This document shows, in pieces, positions 1-5,522 of a stretch of 6,388 nucleotides of DNA. The DNA is taken from the NCBI GenBank assembly GCA_012511525.1, contig JAAZFW010000053.1, positions 1-6,388 on the forward strand, read 5' to 3'. The position numbers and the translations under genes were made by a program. Each line of letters starts with the position of its first letter. Position 1 is the first letter of the stretch. Origin of the DNA: Clostridiaceae bacterium. Lineage in GTDB: Bacteria; Bacillota; Clostridia; Saccharofermentanales; UBA5734. The notes beneath the pieces are model-generated. The model was not told where the DNA came from, ran no database searches, and worked only from the letters and a program-made list of their open reading frames with translations.

Positions 1-176
1 TGGCAGAACTGGCGGGCCAGCTTGCCGGTCCGGTCGCGGCTGCCGTCGTTGACGTAGATGATCTCCCAGCTGCCGTCGAGACCGTCCAGAACGGCCGTCA
101 GCCGCTGGTGACAGGCCTCGATGACGGCTTCTTCGTTGTAAAGGGGTACAACCAGCGAATAGCGGATGCCGTCCAT
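1..176 (-). CDS. Glycosyltransferase family 2, N-terminal fragment (cut by window edge)
   Basis: Seen: 58 codons read leftward from an ATG at 176 and run off the window. The N-terminus holds the start of a GT-A fold: a first beta strand with VVPLYNEE (residues 9-16) and, after a helix, IIYVNDGSRDRTGKLA (39-54). The NDGS stretch (43-46) corresponds to the nucleotide-sugar-binding DDGS motif of family 2 enzymes. Start choice: GGGAGG lies 4 bases before the ATG, and the VVP strand begins within ten residues, as is usual. Family knowledge: a VVPLYNEE start with VNDGS is typical of the dolichol-phosphate-mannose-synthase-like / GtrB / CsbB group, which moves a sugar from a nucleotide donor to a polyprenyl phosphate at the inner membrane face. 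Whether this protein has the two C-terminal membrane helices of that group cannot be seen, so donor and acceptor stay open. It is divergent from hpf. Confidence 0.88.
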   Translation of the reverse strand, partial: MDGIRYSLVVPLYNEEAVIEACHQRLTAVLDGLDGSWEIIYVNDGSRDRTGKLARQFC

Positions 177-202
177 ACGTCCTCCCAAGCACACTTGTGA
201 CC

Positions 203-211
203 ATTATAGCA
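203..211 (-). promoter_or_regulatory. Extended -10 promoter for the glycosyltransferase gene
   Basis: On the minus strand the sequence reads TGCTATAAT: a perfect TATAAT (203-208) preceded by the TGn of an extended -10 element (209-211). No convincing -35 hexamer is found 16-18 bases upstream. The predicted start site is near 196, giving a leader of about 20 bases that includes the GGGAGG ribosome binding site. The position fits the ATG at 176 well. Confidence 0.6.
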
Positions 212-265
212 GATCTGCCAGCCAGGCGCAGTAAAAAGGGATACCCGTAAACGGAGCGAATAGGG

Positions 266-271
266 TATAAT
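266..271 (+). promoter_or_regulatory. Probable -10 element of the hpf promoter
   Basis: A perfect TATAAT lies 70 bases before the hpf start, facing rightward; it has no TGn extension (GGG instead) and no recognisable -35 at 16-18 bases. Transcription would begin near 278. An alternative reading is an alternative-sigma promoter. GGGTAT (263-268) resembles a sigma-B-type -10, and AAGGGATA (236-243), 12 bases before GCGAAT (256-261), loosely resembles a sigma-H promoter. In Bacillus the long-form hpf gene is controlled by both factors. The match here is too weak to choose between these readings. Confidence 0.5.
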
Positions 272-276
272 AAAGA

Positions 277-293
277 CAGGGATTTCGATCCTG
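277..293 (+). other. Small TTCG-loop hairpin at the predicted 5' end of hpf mRNA
   Basis: CAGGGAT and ATCCTG pair around a TTCG loop (284-287) with one bulged G (280), giving 6 base pairs. The predicted transcription start (about 278) falls on the first bases of the stem, so the hairpin would sit at the very 5' end of the mRNA. Such a position can slow 5'-end decay. The stem is short and could be chance. Confidence 0.3.
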
Positions 294-341
294 AACCTTG
301 AAAAACTGGAAACGTGAACGATTCAGAAGGGAGCGGTCATC

Positions 342-878
342 ATGAAGATCAGTATCAACGGCAAAGGTATGAAGGTAGGCGACCAGCTGCAGCAGCGCAT
401 TGAGGAGAAACTGGGCAAATTCAACCGGTTTTTCGGTGATGAGGCGCAGGCGACGGTCAAGGTCAGGCCGGAAAAGGATCAGAAATGCATTGAAGTGACC
501 CTCAAGATCCACAAGCATTACTACCGCGCCGAATGTATTGCAGATGACGTTTTCACGGCCCTCGACGAAACTGTCGAAGTGCTGGAAGGCCAGATCCGCA
601 AGCACAAGACCAAGATCGAGAAAAAAATCCACGATTATGCCTACATGAAGGAGTACTTGAAGTCGCAAGTCAGCCTTCCGGCAGTTGAAGAGGATGATCA
701 CCGGATCATCAAGCGCAAATCATTTGACCTCGAACCGATGGATGCCGATGAAGCGGTCCTGCAGATGGAAATGCTAGGGCACAGCTTCCTCTTGTATCTC
801 GACATGGAAACAGACAAGGTCTGCGCCGTCTACAAACGCAAGGACGGCAACTATGGCGTGATCGAGCCCAATTACTGA
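342..878 (+). CDS. hpf: Ribosome hibernation promoting factor, long form (HPF/RaiA family)
   Basis: Role (family): a cytoplasmic stationary-phase factor. The N-terminal domain sits in the mRNA/tRNA channel of the 30S subunit, and the C-terminal domain dimerises so that two 70S ribosomes join into an inactive 100S dimer. Seen: 178 residues, near the usual 175-190 of long HPF. Residues 1-95 form the S30AE/RaiA beta-alpha fold, starting MKISINGKGMKV, with a basic helix LEGQIRKHKTKIEKK (81-95). A linker of about 25 residues (97-121) follows. The C-terminal dimerisation domain (about 122-178) ends with the family signature KRKDGNYGVIEP (165-176). Start: AGAAGGGAG ends 8 bases before the ATG, and homologues begin at this point. 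It is a single-gene unit between its own promoter and the terminator at 915-944. The linker is on the short side for long HPFs; nothing else is odd. Confidence 0.96.
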   Translation: MKISINGKGMKVGDQLQQRIEEKLGKFNRFFGDEAQATVKVRPEKDQKCIEVTLKIHKHYYRAECIADDVFTALDETVEVLEGQIRKHKTKIEKKIHDYAYMKEYLKSQVSLPAVEEDDHRIIKRKSFDLEPMDADEAVLQMEMLGHSFLLYLDMETDKVCAVYKRKDGNYGVIEPNY

Positions 879-914
879 TTGGCAGCCCATCGTCCCGATA
901 TTCCTGACCGCAGG

Positions 915-944
915 TCCCCGGTTCAAACGAACCGGGGATTTTTT
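915..944 (+). terminator. Intrinsic terminator of hpf
   Basis: A perfect 10-bp stem (915-924 with 929-938; TCCCCGGTTC / GAACCGGGGA) closes a 4-base AAAC loop and is followed directly by six T residues (939-944). It begins 37 bases after the hpf stop codon. It is the clearest terminator in the window and separates hpf from pcrA. Confidence 0.93.
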
Positions 945-952
945 GGTATACT
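944..952 (+). promoter_or_regulatory. Extended -10 promoter for pcrA
   Basis: TGGTATACT: TATACT (947-952, five of six consensus bases) preceded by TGn (944-946). Its first T is the last T of the hpf terminator tract. No -35 hexamer is evident upstream, where the terminator stem lies. Transcription would begin near 959, giving a leader of about 33 bases with the AAGGGGAGG ribosome binding site at 975-983. Confidence 0.55.
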
Positions 953-991
953 GGTCCCGGACATGCAACACGACAAGGGGAGGACTGCTTC

Positions 992-3343
992 ATGACAGAA
1001 GGCAACAACGACAAAAAGGTGACTGATCGGCTCCTTCACGGGCTGAACCCGCAGCAGGCCGAAGCTGTCCGGCACGACCAGGGCCCGTTGCTGATCCTGG
1101 CCGGCGCCGGTTCCGGGAAAACCCGCGTCATCACCCACCGCGTCGCCTGGCTGGTTCGTGTGCTCGACGTGCGTCCCTCGGCGATCCTGGCGATCACGTT
1201 TACCAATAAGGCGGCATCCGAGATGAAGAGCCGCATCGAGGACCTGATCGGGTCGGTCAGCCAATATATGTGGATCGGGACTTTCCATGCCATGATGATG
1301 CGCATCCTGCGCCGCTATGCCGACCGGATCGGCTATGACCGCAGCTTCGCGATCATCGACAGCGACGATCAGCAAAAAGTGGTCAAAAGCTGCCTGGCCG
1401 ATTTGAACCTGGATGAGAAAACCTTCGCGGTCAAGGCGGTGCACGGGCAGATATCCGCGGCCAAGAACGCCCTCATCGATGTCGGCGCGTACGAGCGCCA
1501 GGCCGGCAGCGACTTTTTTCGCAGCCGCGTCGCCCAGGTCTACCGCTGCTACCAGGCGAAACTGAAAAAGAACAACAGCATGGATTTCGACGACATCCTG
1601 GTCGAAGCCGTGCGCCTGCTCGAGTCGCAGCCAGACGTGCTGGCCGAGTACCAGGAGCGCTTTCAATACGTGCTGGTCGACGAATACCAGGATACCAACC
1701 ATGCCCAGTACCGCCTGGTCCGCCTGCTGTCCGAGCGCCACGGCAACCTGTGCGTGGTCGGTGACGACGACCAGTCGATCTACAGCTTCCGCGGCGCCAA
1801 CATCCAGAACATTCTCGATTTCGAAAAGGACTTCAAACGCTGCAAGGTCATCAAGCTGGAGCAGAACTACCGTTCGACCGGCAATGTCCTCAAGGCGGCC
1901 AACGCCGTTATCCGGCATAACCAGGGCCGCAAGAAGAAATCGCTCTGGACCCAGAGCGACGACGGGGAGAAGATCACGTTTCTCAGGGCCGAGGACCAGA
2001 ACGAGGAGGGGCGCTACATCGCCCGCGAGATTGAGCGCCAGGTGAGCCGCCTGAGCCGGAAAACCTACCGCGATTTCGCCGTCCTGTACCGCCTCAATGC
2101 CCTTTCGCGCTCGGTCGAGCAAGCGCTGCGCGAACAGGGCATCCCGTACCGCATCTACGGCGGGACGCGCTTTTACGACCGCAAGGAGATCAAGGACATC
2201 CTCGCGTATCTGCGCCTGGTCGTGATGCCGGACGACAACCTGTCGCTGGAACGGGTGATCAACGTGCCGCGGCGCGGGATCGGCAGCGCCACAACCGACA
2301 TGCTGGCAGCCCTGGCGGAACGGGACGGCGTCTCGCAGATGGCTGTCTGCCAAAACGCCGCCCGGTACCCGGAGCTGCAGCGCGCAGCATCTCGCCTGAC
2401 CGCTTTTGCCAGCCTGATCAGCCAACTGGGCGCTGGGCTGGACAGCGGGGGCAAGACCCTGGACCAGTACCTGGACTGGATGGAAAACGAAACGGGCCTG
2501 ATCCAGGAATTGCTCGACCAGCAGCAGCGCATCGTCAGCGGCGACGCGCTTGACCGGATTGAAAACCTCAAGGAACTGCTGTCCGACGCCGTCGAGTTCG
2601 AAAATCAAGTCCAGCGCCTGGCCGCCCCGGATGAAACGCTGCCGCCGGAGGAACGCGCGCTCGTACCGGCGAATCTGCGCGAGACCGTGCGCGCTTTCCT
2701 GGAGCGGGCCGCCTTATACACGGAAATGGACCAGGACAAGGACCAGGACGACGTGGTCCGGCTGCTGACGATTCACAGCGCCAAGGGCCTGGAGTTTGAC
2801 ACCGTGTTTATCGTCGGCGCCGAGGAGGGGCTGTTCCCGGGCTACCGCTCGATGGGCAGCCAGATTGAATTCGAGGAAGAGCGCCGTCTGGCTTATGTCG
2901 CCATGACCCGCGCCCGCCGGAAACTGCATATCACGGCCACGCGCAGCCGCCTGCTGTTCGGCCAGACCCAACGCTATGTCGTGTCGCCGTTTGTCCGGGA
3001 AATCCCGGACGAGCATGTCGATGAAATCGGCGGATCGCGCGAGGGCGAACGCAGCATGCCCTGGTCTGAAACGAGCCAGAGTCTTCCAGGTCGGCCGCCA
3101 ATCCCGGCGGCGCGCAGCCCGCTGGCTGACGCGGCCGCCTACATGGCGCCGAAACCGGCTCAAAAGGCAGCTTCGGTCCATTTTTCGGTCGGCGATAAAG
3201 TCGAACACCCGAAATTTGGCATCGGCCGCATCCTGATGGCCGAACCGGTCGCCGGTGATGCGATTTTACAGGTTGAATTCAAGGGTGTGGGTACCAAGCG
3301 CATGCTGGCCAAGATGGCAGGCTTAACCAGGCTTGGGGGATGA
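992..3343 (+). CDS. pcrA: ATP-dependent DNA helicase PcrA/UvrD (superfamily 1A)
   Basis: Role (family): 3'-to-5' DNA translocase and helicase acting in nucleotide excision repair, removal of RecA filaments, rolling-circle plasmid replication and rescue of stalled RNA polymerase. Seen: 783 residues, normal for PcrA, with all SF1A motifs intact: Q motif LNPQQAEAV (18-26); motif I AGAGSGKT (37-44); Ia ITFTNKAASEM (68-78); Ib GTFHA (96-100); II VDEYQDT (229-235); III VGDDDQSIYSFRGA (256-269); IV EQNYRSTGNV (290-299); V TIHSAKGLEFDTVFIVG (593-609); VI EEERRLAYVAMTRARRKL (628-645). A low-complexity Pro/Ala/Ser linker (about 680-727) leads to a Tudor-like domain (about 729-783, VGDKVEHPKFGIGRI), the module that contacts RNA polymerase in PcrA and UvrD. 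Start: AAGGGGAGG ends 8 bases before the ATG. It has its own promoter, and the downstream gene converges on it. PcrA rather than Rep is favoured by the C-terminal module. Confidence 0.97.
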   Translation: MTEGNNDKKVTDRLLHGLNPQQAEAVRHDQGPLLILAGAGSGKTRVITHRVAWLVRVLDVRPSAILAITFTNKAASEMKSRIEDLIGSVSQYMWIGTFHAMMMRILRRYADRIGYDRSFAIIDSDDQQKVVKSCLADLNLDEKTFAVKAVHGQISAAKNALIDVGAYERQAGSDFFRSRVAQVYRCYQAKLKKNNSMDFDDILVEAVRLLESQPDVLAEYQERFQYVLVDEYQDTNHAQYRLVRLLSERHGNLCVVGDDDQSIYSFRGANIQNILDFEKDFKRCKVIKLEQNYRSTGNVLKAANAVIRHNQGRKKKSLWTQSDDGEKITFLRAEDQNEEGRYIAREIERQVSRLSRKTYRDFAVLYRLNALSRSVEQALREQGIPYRIYGGTRFYDRKEIKDILAYLRLVVMPDDNLSLERVINVPRRGIGSATTDMLAALAERDGVSQMAVCQNAARYPELQRAASRLTAFASLISQLGAGLDSGGKTLDQYLDWMENETGLIQELLDQQQRIVSGDALDRIENLKELLSDAVEFENQVQRLAAPDETLPPEERALVPANLRETVRAFLERAALYTEMDQDKDQDDVVRLLTIHSAKGLEFDTVFIVGAEEGLFPGYRSMGSQIEFEEERRLAYVAMTRARRKLHITATRSRLLFGQTQRYVVSPFVREIPDEHVDEIGGSREGERSMPWSETSQSLPGRPPIPAARSPLADAAAYMAPKPAQKAASVHFSVGDKVEHPKFGIGRILMAEPVAGDAILQVEFKGVGTKRMLAKMAGLTRLGG

Positions 3344-3351
3344 CCCCAAGC
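3331..3351 (+). repeat. Hairpin spanning the pcrA stop codon
   Basis: GCTTGGGG (3331-3338) and CCCCAAGC (3344-3351) form a perfect 8-bp stem with a 5-base GATGA loop that contains the TGA stop codon (3341-3343). No T tract follows, so it is not a canonical intrinsic terminator. It might act as a 3'-end stabiliser or as part of a weak terminator together with the GC-rich hairpin at 3366-3396. Confidence 0.5.
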
Positions 3352-3357
3352 AGCTGC

Positions 3358-3396
3358 AAAAAAAACCGGGGGGTTAACCCGCTAAGGTTACCCCCC
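3358..3396 (-). terminator. Intrinsic terminator for leftward transcription (symporter gene)
   Basis: Arms 3366-3378 and 3385-3396 pair with 12 base pairs and one bulged base (3374) around a 6-base loop (3379-3384); the base of the stem is seven consecutive G:C pairs. On the plus strand the hairpin is preceded by seven A residues (3358-3364) and not followed by T. Read on the minus strand, it is followed by CC-derived GG and then seven T. It therefore terminates leftward transcription, from the symporter gene whose stop lies about 150 bases away. It may also block rightward read-through from pcrA, less efficiently. Confidence 0.82.
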
Positions 3397-3446
3397 GTCA
3401 ATGACAAAACTTAGATTCCCATCTTTTACAGTTGGGGCTGACTTTG

Positions 3447-3545
3447 GGGACTGTTCATCAAGAAGATGCTCTATAGGTTCTCCGAAAGATTGACCAGACT
3501 TGTCAATCTCTCGGAGAAAAGAGCTGCTAATTTCTTAACAGTCCC
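3447..3545. repeat. 99-base imperfect palindrome with 9-bp terminal inverted repeats
   Basis: The ends are perfect inverted repeats: GGGACTGTT (3447-3455) and AACAGTCCC (3537-3545). Inside, AAGAA (3460-3464) pairs with TTCTT (3532-3536), GCTCT (3468-3472) pairs with AGAGC (3520-3524), and a 17-position stem (3478-3494 with 3502-3518) has only one mismatch (A3486/C3510) around a 7-base loop. The whole unit can fold into one long hairpin. On the minus strand the single mismatch becomes a G-U pair, so the symporter mRNA would form the inner stem without a break. The right end touches the symporter TAA stop (3546-3548). No transposase is present and no target-site duplication is evident. It could be a miniature mobile element (MITE or REP-like) or a structured 3' UTR. 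Confidence 0.75.
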
Positions 3546-5273
3546 TTAGTCCTTGACGCCGGAATGGACCAGGTAATTGGCGCCGCGGTCGACGACTTCC
3601 GCGATGTTGCGGCAATGGTCGGAGATGCGCTCGACGGTATGGATCAGCTCCAGGAAGATGACGGTCGACTGCGGGTTGCAGGTACCGTTGTCCAACCGTT
3701 CCATGTGGCTGGCGCGCAGCTTGTCCTCGATTTCGTCGACCTGGTTCTCGTTGGCGATGATGCGGCGGGCGATGGCGATGTCTGAGTTGCGCAGCGCCGT
3801 GATCGAGTCACGGACCATGTCCTCGACCACCCCGTAGGCCTGGTCCAGGTCGTTCAGGGCCAGCGGCGAAAAGACGATGCCGGCGTTTTTCATCTGCAGC
3901 GAGTTGTCGCAGATGTTGCTGCAATAATCGCCGATGCGCTCGATGTCGTTGGCGGCATGCATCAGGGCCGCGATGCGGGACGAGCTTTCCGGCGTCATGC
4001 TGGACGACATGATGATGTTGGACAAATAGCGGACGATTTCGTTCTCCAGGTAGTCCATCGTATCTTCATTGGAGAAGATGCGTGTTTCCAGTTCGTCGCT
4101 GTGCGATTTGATCACCTGGTGGCTGTCCTGGGTCATCTGCATGGCGATCTCGGTCATGCGCGCCAGCTCTTTGGTTGCCAGGTCGATGGCAATCGCCGGG
4201 TTGTTGATCACCTTGTAATCGATGTAGGCCAGCTTTTTCTCGATCACAGGATCTTCGCCCGGCACGACCAGGCGCACGATCTTGGCCATCAGCCAGACGA
4301 AGGGCAGCCAGAGGGCCGTGTTGATGACGTTGAAGACGGTATGGGAGATGGCGATGCTCTCGCGCATGTACTGGGCGATCGGGGTCATCATGTTGGACAG
4401 CCCCGTGTTGCTGTCCGCGATCAGGGCGTGCCCGATCAGGCCGAGCAGGCTGTTGACCAGGGAGGTGTAAGGCCGAAGCAGCAGCATGAAGACAACCGAG
4501 CCGAAGACATTGAAGATGGTGTGGGCCGCGGCCGCCCGCTTGGCGATGCGCGAAGAGCCGATGGCGGCCAGCGCGGCCGTGACCGTCGTGCCGATGTTGC
4601 TGCCAAAGAGGATCGGGATCGCCTGGTAGAGGGAGACAAGCGGTGTGCCGGCCTCGTCGACGGCTGTTCCGGCCAGGGTCTGCAGGACGCCGATCGAGGC
4701 AGACGAGCTCTGAACGACCATGGTGACGCCGGAACCGACCAGGAGCCCGAGCACCGGCGTGTCCTTGATGCGTACGAGCAGGTCGGCAAAGGCCTGGCTC
4801 TTGGCCAGCGGCTTCATTGCCGCGCCCATGCTGTTCAGGCCGACGAACAGGGCGCCGAAGGCGAAGATGATCTGGCCAATGTAGCGGATCTTGGGTTTTT
4901 TGAACGAAAACATCATGACAAAACCGACGGCAACGAACAGCCAGGCGTATTCGTCGATTTTTGCCGCGACGATCCAGGCGGTCATGGTTGTGCCGATGTT
5001 GGCGCCCATGATGACCCCGATCGCCTGGGTCAGGGACATCAGGCCCGCGCCCGTGAAACCGATCACCATGACGGTGGTTGCGGACGAGCTCTGCATGATC
5101 ATGGTGACGAGCGCACCGACGATCACACCGCGCAGCGGCGTTCCGGTCAGCATCGCCAGGACGCTGCGCATCTTGTCGCCGGCGGTTTTCTGGAGGCCTT
5201 CACCCATCTGCTGCATGCCGTAGATGAAAAGGGCCAAGCCGCCGAACAAAGCGAATATGCTTTTTATATCCAT
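3546..5273 (-). CDS. Na+/phosphate symporter with PhoU-like C-terminal domain (NptA/YjbB type)
   Basis: Role (family): inner-membrane symporter moving inorganic phosphate with sodium; the bacterial two-part form carries a cytoplasmic PhoU-like domain thought to sense or regulate phosphate flux. Seen: 575 residues. The membrane half (about 1-335) contains the two inverted Na/Pi-cotransporter repeats, each with its QSSS signature: QSSSATT (61-67) with GANIGTTMTA (90-99), and QSSSASIG (188-195) with GSNIGTTVTA (224-233). HTIFNVFGS (251-259) and HTVFNVINTALWLPF (311-325) follow. The C-terminal half (about 350-565) is helical and shows the two PhoU-type metal-binding helices, NDIERIGDYCSNI (442-454) and HTVERISDHCRNIAEVV (545-561). 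Start: AAAGGAG lies 6 bases before the ATG. The gene is convergent with pcrA and divergent from the HD phosphohydrolase. No pst or pho genes are in view. The exact substrate is inferred from family. Confidence 0.94.
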   Translation of the reverse strand: MDIKSIFALFGGLALFIYGMQQMGEGLQKTAGDKMRSVLAMLTGTPLRGVIVGALVTMIMQSSSATTVMVIGFTGAGLMSLTQAIGVIMGANIGTTMTAWIVAAKIDEYAWLFVAVGFVMMFSFKKPKIRYIGQIIFAFGALFVGLNSMGAAMKPLAKSQAFADLLVRIKDTPVLGLLVGSGVTMVVQSSSASIGVLQTLAGTAVDEAGTPLVSLYQAIPILFGSNIGTTVTAALAAIGSSRIAKRAAAAHTIFNVFGSVVFMLLLRPYTSLVNSLLGLIGHALIADSNTGLSNMMTPIAQYMRESIAISHTVFNVINTALWLPFVWLMAKIVRLVVPGEDPVIEKKLAYIDYKVINNPAIAIDLATKELARMTEIAMQMTQDSHQVIKSHSDELETRIFSNEDTMDYLENEIVRYLSNIIMSSSMTPESSSRIAALMHAANDIERIGDYCSNICDNSLQMKNAGIVFSPLALNDLDQAYGVVEDMVRDSITALRNSDIAIARRIIANENQVDEIEDKLRASHMERLDNGTCNPQSTVIFLELIHTVERISDHCRNIAEVVDRGANYLVHSGVKD

Positions 5274-5285
5274 TCAATCTCCTTT

Positions 5286-5317
5286 GGGCCTGCCAGGCCC
5301 GGACGGCTCCTTGCCGT
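5286..5317 (-). promoter_or_regulatory. Two tandem hairpins in the symporter mRNA leader
   Basis: GGGCCTG/CAGGCCC (5286-5300, 7-bp arms around one base; realistically a 5-bp stem with a 5-base loop) lies directly next to the ribosome binding site (5279-5285). ACGGC/GCCGT (5303-5317) is a second 5-bp stem. On the minus strand its loop is AAGGA, which resembles a Shine-Dalgarno core. The leader from the predicted start (about 5338) is about 65 bases. The hairpins may tune translation or mRNA life; no known riboswitch class is recognised. Confidence 0.45.
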
Positions 5318-5344
5318 ATCTTTCTCTTTTTGCCATACAGAGTC

Positions 5345-5373
5345 ATTTTACAAAAAGTTGACGGGCAACACAA
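5345..5373 (-). promoter_or_regulatory. Possible promoter of the Na+/phosphate symporter gene
   Basis: On the minus strand TAAAAT (5345-5350, five of six bases of the -10 consensus) lies 17 bases downstream of TTGTGT (5368-5373, three of six bases of the -35 consensus). Transcription would begin near 5338. The -35 is weak. No convincing pair of Pho-box direct repeats was found upstream, so phosphate control through PhoB/PhoP cannot be claimed. Confidence 0.4.
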
Positions 5374-5469
5374 CCCTTACAGCGCGCTTTTCCAGTTTTG
5401 CCCGCGGCGGAAACATCCACTTCGGCGAAAAGTGCTGGCGCGTTCAAGACGAACGAAGTCCGGCGCGCA

Positions 5470-5478
5470 TGGTATAAT
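5470..5478 (+). promoter_or_regulatory. Extended -10 promoter for the HD phosphohydrolase gene
   Basis: TGGTATAAT: a perfect TATAAT (5473-5478) with the TGn extension (5470-5472). No -35 hexamer is seen at 16-18 bases upstream. Transcription would begin near 5485, leaving a leader of about 38 bases with GAGGTGA (5510-5516) as ribosome binding site. Confidence 0.62.
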
Positions 5479-5522
5479 GGACAAACAGGATTGACAAGAT
5501 CCGGAAAGCGAGGTGACGGCAG

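Noticed and set aside
204..701. 165-codon leftward open frame over hpf
   Set aside because: It is antisense to a clear hpf gene and ends in the promoter region of the glycosyltransferase gene. There is no domain or supporting start signal.
923..2608. 561-codon open frame antisense to pcrA
   Set aside because: It lies fully opposite a complete, motif-verified helicase. Such frames arise in GC-rich genes because third-position G/C bias removes stop codons from one antisense frame. The translation is rich in Val, Ala, Gln, Asp and His, shows no domain, and has no convincing ribosome binding site.
3366..3396. GC-rich hairpin read as a plus-strand intrinsic terminator for pcrA
   Set aside because: No T tract follows on the plus strand; the run of seven A precedes the stem. 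The orientation fits leftward termination instead.
3432..3453. Two TTGGGG units 12 bases apart (3432-3437 and 3444-3449) as a tandem repeat or regulatory site
   Set aside because: There are only two short imperfect copies, the second running into the end of the 99-base palindrome. This is too little to call a repeat or a binding site.
5358..5363. TTGACG as a -35 element for rightward transcription
   Set aside because: No -10-like sequence lies 15-19 bases downstream; the clear rightward -10 is at 5473-5478, far too distant.
3957..5477. 506-codon open frame antisense to the phosphate symporter gene
   Set aside because: This is the same shadow effect. The translation is dominated by Asp, Gly, His, Gln and Arg without any recognisable fold, and it runs across the divergent promoter region.
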